Below the pieces are notes generated by a model. The model saw only the letters and a list, made by a program, of their open reading frames with translations. It was not told the DNA's origin and did no database searches. Below are positions 1 to 5,875 of a stretch of 5,875 nt of DNA, piece by piece (positions within the stretch are counted from its first letter, which is position 1; every line of letters starts with the position of its first letter). The translations under genes were made by a program, and so were the position numbers. This stretch comes from CAIZGX01 sp044371535 (GTDB lineage Bacteria > Bacteroidota > Bacteroidia > Flavobacteriales_D > Sanyastnellaceae): NCBI GenBank assembly GCA_044371535.1, contig JBILTL010000126.1, positions 1 to 5,875 on the forward strand, given 5' to 3'.

Positions 1-579
1 TATGTCTCCGAACAACCAATACATGATATCAATGAAGTGAGAGAACTGCGTGAACAAAGTTCCTCCATCTAAATCTTGGGTTCCCTTCCAACCGCCTTTC
101 TTGTAATAGCGATCATCTCTGTTCCAGAATAAATCAATATTTACCATGAATATTTTCCCAAGAACACCTGATTGAATCAATTCTTTCATCCAGACACTCG
201 GCGGACTATATCTATTTTGCATAACACAGAACACCTGCTTATTTGCGCGCAAGGCCTCGAAAATAATTTTTTCTCCATCTGCCTTATTCAACGCCATAGG
301 CTTTTCAACTACAACATGCTTACCTGCCTTCAAGGCAAGTAAGGCGTGATGCGCATGAAGTCCATTGGGTGTGCAAATACAAACCACATCTACCTCTTCA
401 TTCGCCAACATGTCCTCCGGGGAATGATAAAAATGAATATCCTCGGCAACACCGCATTCCTCGCGTGAACGAACGTCACACATAGCAGACAATTCGGTTT
501 GTTCATTGCGTTGAACCATTTCAGCATGACGCTTACCAATGTGTCCCGCGCCAATAACCGCAAATTTAATTTTACTCAT
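1..579 (-). CDS. Gfo/Idh/MocA family NAD(P)-dependent oxidoreductase, C-terminus missing (window edge)
   Basis: This is a cytoplasmic nucleotide-dependent oxidoreductase acting on a sugar, sugar nucleotide or cyclitol. The 193 N-terminal codons are present; the family is usually about 320-400 residues, so roughly half is cut off by the window edge. Seen: a Rossmann nucleotide-binding loop GAGHIG at residues 10-15 with Asp35 ending the second strand, the CTPN turn at 69-72, and the family EKP motif at 92-94, where Lys93 is the usual catalytic lysine. The second domain begins near residue 120 and holds WKGT (164-167), DGG (171-173) and the conserved His181. The Asp usually four residues before that His is Thr177 here. 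The ATG at 577-579 is chosen because it puts the Rossmann loop at the normal distance from the N-terminus. The gene lies 40 bp downstream of the patatin gene on the same strand, probably in one operon, with a possible internal promoter. The second-domain pattern resembles oxidoreductases of surface-polysaccharide sugar pathways, but the substrate cannot be fixed from this fragment. Confidence 0.93.
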   Translation of the reverse strand, partial: MSKIKFAVIGAGHIGKRHAEMVQRNEQTELSAMCDVRSREECGVAEDIHFYHSPEDMLANEEVDVVCICTPNGLHAHHALLALKAGKHVVVEKPMALNKADGEKIIFEALRANKQVFCVMQNRYSPPSVWMKELIQSGVLGKIFMVNIDLFWNRDDRYYKKGGWKGTQDLDGGTLFTQFSHFIDIMYWLFGDI

Positions 580-595
580 AAGGTTTTATCAGATG

Positions 596-603
596 CAAAA
601 GTA
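596..603 (-). promoter_or_regulatory. Possible internal Bacteroidota -7 box before the oxidoreductase gene
   Basis: Read on the minus strand, TACTTTTG matches the Bacteroidota -7 consensus TAnnTTTG and ends 16 nt before the oxidoreductase ATG. A transcript starting a few bases downstream would have a leader of about 10 nt. No TTG -33 element is present at 17-23 nt spacing, where the sequence is the 3' end of the patatin gene, so this is half a promoter at best. It would give the oxidoreductase some expression independent of the upstream gene. The box is part of a 14-nt sequence that also precedes the histidine kinase gene. Confidence 0.4.
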
Positions 604-619
604 CGGAGAACCAACGGAA

Positions 620-2893
620 TTAATCCCTTGGTGACGGGTTCGATATGATAAACCCGAGGTTGAAAAGTATGCTCCACGGTTTTTCCTTCTTCTCATAGTA
701 ATTGGCCGACAAACTAACGGGTCCTATGGGTGAATGATAAACCAACGTTCCGCTTCCCAAGGTATAGGTGCGATAAATATCTGAAGATGGAACCGCAGTG
801 GCCTGAAAAGGTTGATATCCGTATACATCGGCTCGTAAATCAACATTTTTAGTCAAATGAAGAACAGGTGAAATTCCAACTGTAAAGAATGATGTTCCCC
901 TGTAAACAGGTAAATAAAAGGTCTTGAATTCAGGGAAGAAACTTGGCGTTGGACTCATGATTGAAGTCGCCGTTGCATTCTGAAAATCTTTTTGTCCGGA
1001 CCACAACACCTCTGCCTTAATACCGAAAGAAAAGCGAGGTTGATTAATGACATAGTTTTCATAATACACGCGCATTTGCAGCCAAGAGTGATCATTGGAA
1101 AGCGTGTCTCTATTATTGCTAGTACTACCTGGAATGGTGTACTCAGTCCCGGAAACACCTTTTCCAACCACTTTTATCTGCGAACCAGCTGAGGCGTATT
1201 GAAGACGATTCAAAGTACTTCTAACATAATTGAACCGAACAATCTTCGCATTGAACTCCGTTAAATCGGCCGTGTCGATACTTAAAAAATTCTTCGTCTG
1301 ATAATAGCTGTCGTACTGATGTGTATAGATTGCATCTATTTTAAATTTCGCCTTTCTTCCTGCGGGAAGAATCCACGAAGCCTCTCCAAAACGTTCATTC
1401 AACAAGACATACGACGGCTTCACATCTTCGAAAAACGTTGTCAAACTTTTGTAATAATCCCATCTGTTTTGCGTGAAAGAAACTTCAAAAGCAACCGGAA
1501 GGTTGAATACCATTATTTTCGAACGCGCCTTTGCCTGACCTGAAGCATAATAACGTCCGAAGTAACTATTGCCTTCAAGCACTGTGTTCACTCTTCCGAA
1601 TAAATTATAGCGCAATCCAACGTAACCCGTATTAATTGAACGTGAACTGAAGTTCCCTCCAAATGAAACAATCAAATCCTTCTCGCGCTGTACACTCAAA
1701 TCCAAAACATACTTGCCAACGGAAGGCTTGTAGTACATTTTCGGATACATCGATTTTATACTTCCATCTGCTAATACTCTGAAATATGTCCGTTGCAATT
1801 CATTCAACGGAAGCGAACTTTCTTTTCTACCCAACAACTCGCGCACGTATTGCGTCTGTCCTTTTGGCAATCCTTCCAGTCTGACTTCATCCACTACAAT
1901 TGGCGCACACTTCGAACGAAATTGGAATCTTCGCTTCTTTAAATCTTCCAACGAAATTTCACGTTCAACTATTTTCTTTATTTCTGGAAGTGAACGCATC
2001 GTTGAAACATAGCCAGAGTCAATGGCCGCCATAGAGTTTGCAAATTCAAATGTCGATGTATTGTTACTGTTCGGCTGCACAATGAACACTTCCTCGCATG
2101 GAATGAACACTTCTTTCTGAGAGACTATCATGGCCTCCAATTGCGACATGAGATTATTCTCTTTCGGATCGGCTGGCGCGCTTGAAACATTGCAACCAAG
2201 AATAACATCCGGATGAAAATCGCGGTACATAACATCCATGGGGAAGTTGTTGTAAATACCACCATCGTATAGCAGTTTTCCATCTACTCTTCTGGGAGGA
2301 ATATAAAATGGGTATGTGATTGAAGCTCGAATAGCCTCATTCAAACTACCCGATTTAAAAATAACTTCACGCTTATCTTTCACATCGGCAGCAACACATC
2401 GAAAGGGAACAAACAAACTATCGAAATTCTGACGCGCAGCTTCACTCGCTGCGCTCAACAACTTCATGTGCACCCAATCCATAAGAGCTGGGTTAATCAA
2501 ATTCGTTGGAAGTGTGTTCGAAAAATTATCACCTCCCGAATATTTCAAGCTAACCATGGAAGCTGTCGGTTCCGACTTCAAATAATAAAACTGCAAGTCA
2601 ATTGGAAGCTCAGCACCTTCCGAAAGCATCGTGAACTCGGGTGTTCTGCACAGAGAATCCATCTGTCTGGTAGAATAGCCTGCAGCATAAAAAGAAGCAA
2701 TGACTGCCCCCATGCTTGTACCACAGATATAATCAATAGGTACATTATTCTCTTCCAAAGCTCTTAGGAATCCGATGTGTGCCATCGCAGTTGCTCCGCC
2801 TCCGCTTAAAACTACTCCTACACGTTGCGCACTTGCCTTATGCATCTGCATAAAAACAAGCAAGAAAACGAACGCGCCGCGCAAAAATTTCAT
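620..2893 (-). CDS. Patatin-like phospholipase with POTRA and outer-membrane beta-barrel (type Vd / PlpD-like architecture)
   Basis: This is a predicted secreted lipid acyl hydrolase of 757 residues fused to an outer-membrane barrel. Seen: a signal peptide at 1-22 (MKFLRG, hydrophobic core, ASA before Gln23, so a signal peptidase I site and not a lipoprotein). A patatin domain follows from about 24 to 300, with the GGG oxyanion-hole loop at 31-33, the nucleophile elbow GTSMG at 58-62 (Ser60) and the catalytic DGG at 210-212 (Asp210). The Ser-Asp dyad is intact. Residues about 331-403 resemble a single POTRA domain (VDEVRLEGL...). From about 405 to the end, alternating aromatic/polar beta-strands form an Omp85-type barrel with the typical last strands (GPVSLSANYYEKKEKPWS). 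Known: PlpD and FplA have this order and expose or release the lipase. Inferred: the same here. An in-frame TTG at 2918-2920 would extend the N-terminus by nine residues, but it lies inside the promoter spacer and would spoil the signal peptide, so the ATG at 2891-2893 is preferred. It is divergent from the histidine kinase gene. Confidence 0.93.
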   Translation of the reverse strand: MKFLRGAFVFLLVFMQMHKASAQRVGVVLSGGGATAMAHIGFLRALEENNVPIDYICGTSMGAVIASFYAAGYSTRQMDSLCRTPEFTMLSEGAELPIDLQFYYLKSEPTASMVSLKYSGGDNFSNTLPTNLINPALMDWVHMKLLSAASEAARQNFDSLFVPFRCVAADVKDKREVIFKSGSLNEAIRASITYPFYIPPRRVDGKLLYDGGIYNNFPMDVMYRDFHPDVILGCNVSSAPADPKENNLMSQLEAMIVSQKEVFIPCEEVFIVQPNSNNTSTFEFANSMAAIDSGYVSTMRSLPEIKKIVEREISLEDLKKRRFQFRSKCAPIVVDEVRLEGLPKGQTQYVRELLGRKESSLPLNELQRTYFRVLADGSIKSMYPKMYYKPSVGKYVLDLSVQREKDLIVSFGGNFSSRSINTGYVGLRYNLFGRVNTVLEGNSYFGRYYASGQAKARSKIMVFNLPVAFEVSFTQNRWDYYKSLTTFFEDVKPSYVLLNERFGEASWILPAGRKAKFKIDAIYTHQYDSYYQTKNFLSIDTADLTEFNAKIVRFNYVRSTLNRLQYASAGSQIKVVGKGVSGTEYTIPGSTSNNRDTLSNDHSWLQMRVYYENYVINQPRFSFGIKAEVLWSGQKDFQNATATSIMSPTPSFFPEFKTFYLPVYRGTSFFTVGISPVLHLTKNVDLRADVYGYQPFQATAVPSSDIYRTYTLGSGTLVYHSPIGPVSLSANYYEKKEKPWSILFNLGFIISNPSPRD

Positions 2894-2897
2894 AGTA

Positions 2898-2927
2898 CAA
2901 AATTGCACTTTGTTCTTCAATGAACAA
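2898..2927 (-). promoter_or_regulatory. Promoter of the patatin-like gene (TTG-N19-CAATTTTG)
   Basis: On the minus strand, TTG at 2927-2925 is followed by exactly 19 nt and then CAATTTTG at 2905-2898. This fits the Bacteroidota sigma factor pattern TTG/TTTG-N19-TAnnTTTG with one mismatch (C for the first T of the -7 box). The box ends only 4 nt before the ATG at 2893, so the transcript would start at or very near the start codon. It probably drives the patatin gene and the oxidoreductase behind it. The main doubt is the single mismatch in the -7 box. Confidence 0.6.
2910..2927. promoter_or_regulatory. 18-bp inverted repeat across the patatin promoter, candidate operator
   Basis: TTGTTC (2910-2915) and GAACAA (2922-2927) are perfect 6-bp inverted arms separated by 6 nt. 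The right arm contains the -33 TTG of the minus-strand promoter, and the rest fills much of the spacer before the -7 box. The placement is what a repressor operator for the patatin gene would show. Inferred only: no regulator gene is in the window, and short arms can arise by chance in AT-rich DNA. Confidence 0.35.
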
Positions 2928-2967
2928 CCATTAAAACATTAATTTTCAAACATCATTTGTTTCTCAA

Positions 2968-2995
2968 GTGTTTTCACAATAGCTCCGTACTTTTG
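2968..2995 (+). promoter_or_regulatory. Promoter of the histidine kinase-gpmI operon (-7 box TACTTTTG)
   Basis: TACTTTTG at 2988-2995 is a perfect match to the Bacteroidota -7 box TAnnTTTG. It ends 4 nt before the kinase ATG at 3000, predicting a leaderless or nearly leaderless transcript. The -33 element is weak: GTG at 2968-2970, 17 nt upstream, is one base off TTG. A better TTTG at 2956-2959 is 28 nt away, too far to pair. A weak -33 suggests modest or activator-assisted expression of the operon. Confidence 0.6.
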
Positions 2996-2999
2996 CTAC

Positions 3000-3938
3000 A
3001 TGAAATCAATTCGAAATAAACGCAGGTTGCTCGGGGTACTCTACCTACTAGCCGTTTATCTAGTTTTTCAATTGGTTTGGTGGGGATGGCAATTGTACAA
3101 GCTTCAGCATGCATACCTCGAGCATTTGAAGTCTGAAGGAAATACATTACCAGAAAACGCTCTTCGAAACAAAATTTTCATGATCATTGGCGAAGGGGGA
3201 GTCTTTTTAATTCTACTCTTTTGGGGTATCTGGTGGATAAAGAAAAATGTTTGGCAAGATTTGAAGCGTGCGCAGAAAGAAAAAAACTTTTTGCTCGCCG
3301 TAACGCATGAATTAAAAACACCCATTGCCGCTATCCGTTTGAATTCCCAAACACTTAAAAAACGCAAGCTCACGGAAGAGCAAGCTCAAGATCTCTGCGC
3401 AGACATCATCACGGAATCGAATAGACTAGAAACTTTGGTAAACAACATCTTGCTCGCAACACAATTCGAACAAAACACTTCGTTGGGTAATTGGCAAACA
3501 ATGGATTTTTCCAATCTTGTTGAAACTCAAATCAAGCGCTTCCAGCAACTCTTCCCCGAACGTATTGTGAATTCAAACATTCAATCGAATATTCAGATGG
3601 AAGTGGAAGAGAACATGCTCATTAGTTTACTCTTCAATCTTCTTGAAAATGCTAACAAATATTCACCCGCTTCAGAACCCATTTCCGTTTCTCTAAAAGG
3701 AAGCGAACACGTTGTTTTACTTGAAATTTCAGATAACGGAATGGGCATTCCTGCTGAAGAGCGCAAGTCGGTTTTCGATAAATTTCATCGACTTGGAAAT
3801 GAACAAACCCGTTCTCAAAAAGGAACCGGGCTTGGTCTTTATATCGTAAAAGAAATTTGCAAAGCACATCGAGCAGAAATTAACATTAGCGACAACACTC
3901 CCAAGGGAAGTCGCTTCCTTATAACTTTTTCAAAATGA
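3000..3938 (+). CDS. Small two-TM sensor histidine kinase, orphan within the window
   Basis: This is an inner-membrane sensor kinase of 312 residues that autophosphorylates on a histidine and passes the phosphate to a response regulator not present here. Seen: a basic N-terminus, TM1 at about 11-30, a short extracytoplasmic loop of about 28 residues (31-58) and TM2 at about 59-80. There is no recognisable HAMP or PAS domain. The HisKA dimerisation helix has the H-box THELKTP with phospho-acceptor His103. The HATPase domain has the N-box NLLENANKYS (Asn213/Asn217), G1 box DNGMG (Asp245-Gly249), F-box FDKF (259-262) and G2 box GTGLGL (275-280). All catalytic boxes are intact, so an active kinase is expected. 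The small loop suggests sensing in the membrane, or through a partner protein, rather than by a periplasmic ligand domain. The ATG at 3000 sits 4 nt after a -7 box. The stop overlaps the start of gpmI by 4 bp, so the two are probably translated together. Confidence 0.95.
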   Translation: MKSIRNKRRLLGVLYLLAVYLVFQLVWWGWQLYKLQHAYLEHLKSEGNTLPENALRNKIFMIIGEGGVFLILLFWGIWWIKKNVWQDLKRAQKEKNFLLAVTHELKTPIAAIRLNSQTLKKRKLTEEQAQDLCADIITESNRLETLVNNILLATQFEQNTSLGNWQTMDFSNLVETQIKRFQQLFPERIVNSNIQSNIQMEVEENMLISLLFNLLENANKYSPASEPISVSLKGSEHVVLLEISDNGMGIPAEERKSVFDKFHRLGNEQTRSQKGTGLGLYIVKEICKAHRAEINISDNTPKGSRFLITFSK

Positions 3939-5440
3939 CAAAAAAAGTAGGACTTATTATTCTAGACGGATGGGGTATCGGAAAGAACGATCACTCCAAT
4001 GCTATACTTAGCGCGCAAACACCGTTTACACATCAGCTCAACAATACAGCAGCTCATGCAACACTTCGCACAGATGGTGAGTTTGTGGGACTTCCGGAAG
4101 GGCAAATGGGGAACAGTGAAGTTGGACACATGAACATTGGCGCTGGACGTGTCGTTTATCAAGACTTGGTAAAAATTCACTTGAGTATTCGAAACAACGA
4201 ATTGCATAAAAACGATGTTCTTTTAGAAGCTCTTCATTATGCTAAAAAGGAAAATAAAAACGTTCACTTCCTGGGTCTAGTTTCTGATGGTGGTGTGCAC
4301 TCGCACATCAATCACTTAAAGGCGCTCGTTGACATTTGCGAAGAACAAACACTTACGAAGGTCTTCATACATGCTATTACAGATGGAAGAGACTGCGATC
4401 CGAAAAGTGGCGAAGCCTTTATTCAAGAATTAGAAAAACATTGCGAAGGCAAGCATGCAAAAATTGCCAGTGTAATTGGAAGGTACTTCGCAATGGACCG
4501 CGACAAACGTTGGGAGCGTGTGAAAAAAGCTTACGACCTTTTCGTTCATGGAAGCGAAAACAAAAGCGCATCTGCAAGCGCTGCCGTTACTCAATCTTAT
4601 ACCAACGGTGTAACCGATGAGTTCATTGAGCCTGTTCAGATTGAAGGACAATTTCAGGGCATACAAGAAAACGACGTTGTCATCTGCTTCAACTTCAGAA
4701 CCGATCGTTGTCGTGAAATTACCATGGCCCTTCACCAGCAAGACTTTCCAGATTTCGGAATGAAAAAAATTCCGTTGTATTATGTGACGATGACACGCTA
4801 CGACGATTCTTTTCAGTACGTGCATATTCTTTTCGAAAAAGACAACCTCATTCATACACTTGGTGAAACGCTTTCGGCAGCGAATAAAACACAGCTTCGC
4901 ATTGCAGAGACGGAGAAATATCCGCACGTGACATTCTTCTTCAATGGAGGAAGAGAAGAACCGTTCACCGGTGAGAGCAGACTTATGGTTCCTTCACCCA
5001 AGGTTGCAACGTACGACCTTCAACCCGAAATGAGCGCAAAAGAAATTGCATCTTCATGCATTCAATTTCTTCAAGAAAAAACACCCGATTTTTTCTGTTT
5101 GAATTTCGCTAATCCAGATATGGTCGGACATACAGGTGTGTACGATGCCATAGTAAAAGCCATTGAAACGACAGATGCTTGCTTGAAGCAAGTTGCTGAA
5201 ACAGCTATAGAACTGGGATATTCGTTAATCGTTATTGCCGATCACGGGAACGCAGACTGCGCCGTAAACGAAGACGGTTCTCCAAATACAGCACACACCA
5301 CGAACCCCGTTCCCGTGTGGATTGTAGACAAAGAAATCACAAAAGTGAACAACGGAAAACTAGCCGATGTCGCACCCACTGTCCTTTCACTTTTGGGAAT
5401 AGAAAAACCCCAAACAATGTCTGGGGTTTCACTTATCTAA
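3935..5440 (+). CDS. gpmI: 2,3-bisphosphoglycerate-independent phosphoglycerate mutase (iPGM)
   Basis: This is a cytoplasmic glycolytic/gluconeogenic enzyme that interconverts 3- and 2-phosphoglycerate through a phosphoserine intermediate, using two Mn2+ or similar metal ions. At 501 residues it is close to the family's usual length of about 510 and complete. Seen: LDGWG near the N-terminus with metal ligand Asp11, and the phosphorylated serine in MGNSEVGH (Ser61). Substrate-binding motifs are SDGGVHSH (His122), DGRD (150-153), GRY (Arg183), MDRD (187-190), NFRTDR (Arg255, Arg258) and EKYPHVTFFFNGG (Lys328). The alkaline-phosphatase-like domain has NPDMVGHTG (Asp395, His399), ADHGN (Asp436, His437) and HTTNPVP (His454). 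Every catalytic and metal residue expected of the family is present. The ATG at 3935 overlaps the kinase stop codon (ATGA) with no Shine-Dalgarno, which implies translational coupling. The final codons carry a GC-rich hairpin that appears to serve the convergent gene as a terminator. Confidence 0.98.
   Translation: MTKKVGLIILDGWGIGKNDHSNAILSAQTPFTHQLNNTAAHATLRTDGEFVGLPEGQMGNSEVGHMNIGAGRVVYQDLVKIHLSIRNNELHKNDVLLEALHYAKKENKNVHFLGLVSDGGVHSHINHLKALVDICEEQTLTKVFIHAITDGRDCDPKSGEAFIQELEKHCEGKHAKIASVIGRYFAMDRDKRWERVKKAYDLFVHGSENKSASASAAVTQSYTNGVTDEFIEPVQIEGQFQGIQENDVVICFNFRTDRCREITMALHQQDFPDFGMKKIPLYYVTMTRYDDSFQYVHILFEKDNLIHTLGETLSAANKTQLRIAETEKYPHVTFFFNGGREEPFTGESRLMVPSPKVATYDLQPEMSAKEIASSCIQFLQEKTPDFFCLNFANPDMVGHTGVYDAIVKAIETTDACLKQVAETAIELGYSLIVIADHGNADCAVNEDGSPNTAHTTNPVPVWIVDKEITKVNNGKLADVAPTVLSLLGIEKPQTMSGVSLI
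5403..5429 (-). terminator. Intrinsic terminator for the convergent right-hand gene, embedded in the 3' end of gpmI
   Basis: AAACCCCA (5405-5412) and TGGGGTTT (5422-5429) form a perfect 8-bp stem with a 9-nt loop. Read on the minus strand, the GGGG arm runs into TTTTTCT, the T-tract of an intrinsic terminator, 25 nt past the stop codon of the gene ending at 5454. Read on the plus strand, the stem is followed only by TTT and then mixed sequence while still inside gpmI, so termination in that direction should be weak. The hairpin encodes gpmI residues near its C-terminus (KPQTMSGV). Confidence 0.65.
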
Positions 5441-5458
5441 TTCTTAATTCCAATTAAG
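5441..5458. other. Convergent 13-bp intergenic gap with a small AT-rich palindrome
   Basis: Only 13 bases (5441-5453) separate the stop codons of gpmI and the minus-strand gene. CTTAATT (5443-5449) and AATTAAG (5452-5458) are perfect inverted arms around two bases, overlapping the minus-strand stop codon. The loop is too tight and the stem too AT-rich for a good terminator alone. It may add to the embedded hairpin on either strand, or be chance. Confidence 0.3.
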
Positions 5459-5875
5459 GCTTCTTATGCATGACGTGAACATAGCCTTCGCGGCTAACGC
5501 CGTCTGAGCGATTGAAAATCCAGAAGTAAACGCCGTCTTCAACGTCGGTGCCATTCCATGGATTGTCGTTGCTATAGTTCAACGACTCATACATCAATCC
5601 GCCCCAACGATTGAAGATTCGCAATTGACTGTTCGGGAAACTTTCTAATCCTTTAATGATAAAGCTCTCATTGTCGAAATCATCAACGTTAATCAAAAGA
5701 ATATTCGGCTCTTCCGTATCGCAAACCGTAAGAATGAAAGGCACAACGCCAACTTGATTGCAAGCATCGGTTATCGTAACGTCATAGGTTCCACCAGTGA
5801 ATCCGATAACCGAATTTGTAATCGCGTTTACATAAAACGCCGTTGCCATAGATGGAGCAATAACATACGGCTCTA
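5454..5875 (-). CDS. Secreted protein with gliding-motility-type C-terminal (T9SS type B sorting) domain, N-terminus missing
   Basis: This is the C-terminal 140 or so residues of a larger, probably cell-surface or secreted protein. The frame stays open to the window edge, and the Met at 5847-5849 is internal, not a start. Seen: an Ig-like/SprB-like beta segment (FTGGTYDVTITDACNQ, with a second Cys in LTVCDT), then the CHU_C-type terminal domain. Its signatures are SFIIKGLE, FPNSQLRIFNRWG, YESLNYSNDNPWNGT, DGVYFWIF and the final GYVHVMHKKP. Known: this domain directs export through the type IX secretion system in Bacteroidota and is often borne by very large adhesins or gliding proteins. The usual PN(V/I)FTPNGDGxND stretch is replaced by a divergent PNILLINVDDFDNE, which keeps only the Asp/Asn-rich character. 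The function of the missing part cannot be told. It is convergent with gpmI and probably terminated by the hairpin inside that gene. Confidence 0.9.
   Translation of the reverse strand, partial: EPYVIAPSMATAFYVNAITNSVIGFTGGTYDVTITDACNQVGVVPFILTVCDTEEPNILLINVDDFDNESFIIKGLESFPNSQLRIFNRWGGLMYESLNYSNDNPWNGTDVEDGVYFWIFNRSDGVSREGYVHVMHKKP

Noticed and set aside
2894..2920. TTG at 2918-2920 as the start of the patatin-like protein (nine residues longer)
   Set aside because: It lies within the spacer of the predicted promoter, uses a rare start codon, and puts extra polar residues before a complete signal peptide that begins properly at the ATG of 2893.
2956..2959. TTTG as the -33 element of the histidine kinase promoter
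   Set aside because: It is 28 nt from the -7 box, outside the 17-23 nt spacing known for Bacteroidota promoters.
3000..3938. A HAMP domain or hybrid-kinase receiver in the sensor kinase
   Set aside because: TM2 ends near residue 80 and the H-box histidine is at 103, leaving too little room for a HAMP, and the protein ends right after the ATPase domain.
4430..4927. 165-codon open frame antisense to gpmI
   Set aside because: It is entirely opposite a fully conserved enzyme gene and its translation is Cys/Phe/Arg-rich with no domain-like pattern, as expected for a shadow frame.
5405..5429. The same hairpin as the terminator of gpmI itself
   Set aside because: On the plus strand it is inside the coding region, is followed by only three Ts and then mixed sequence, and translating ribosomes would disrupt it; the T-tract is on the minus strand.
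5454..5849. A complete 131-residue gene starting at the Met of 5849
   Set aside because: The frame continues open to the window edge, the Met lies within a beta domain, there is no signal peptide there, and sorting domains are C-terminal parts of larger proteins.

Overview
The window looks like a chromosomal segment of a Bacteroidota bacterium, probably from the Flavobacteriales or a nearby gliding or environmental lineage. Three things point there. The last gene ends in a gliding-motility-type (type IX secretion, type B) sorting domain. The intergenic regions carry TAnnTTTG-like -7 promoter boxes, and no clear Shine-Dalgarno sequences precede the starts. The patatin gene has the patatin plus POTRA plus beta-barrel layout common in this phylum. 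No tRNA, rRNA, CRISPR array, insertion sequence or phage gene is visible.

Layout. On the minus strand, a patatin-like phospholipase/outer-membrane barrel gene (620-2893) is followed 40 bp downstream by a Gfo/Idh/MocA oxidoreductase (579 down to the left edge, 3' end missing). Going the other way from a 106-bp divergent intergenic region (2894-2999), a small two-TM sensor histidine kinase (3000-3938) overlaps by 4 bp the cofactor-independent phosphoglycerate mutase gene gpmI (3935-5440). Thirteen bases beyond gpmI a convergent minus-strand gene begins at its 3' end (5454 to the right edge). Only its C-terminal part is in the window, and it encodes a secreted surface protein.

How the parts relate. 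The minus-strand pair combines an envelope lipase/barrel with what may be a sugar-nucleotide oxidoreductase; a functional link is not demonstrable here. The plus-strand pair joins an orphan-looking sensor kinase and a glycolytic enzyme in one likely translationally coupled operon. The points most worth a second look are in the regulatory DNA: divergent promoters whose -7 boxes both end 4 nt before the start codon (possible leaderless mRNAs), an 18-bp inverted repeat across the patatin promoter, a 14-nt sequence repeated exactly before two genes, and an intrinsic terminator for the right-hand gene embedded in the 3' end of gpmI. I found no convincing evidence of a wholly new multi-gene system.
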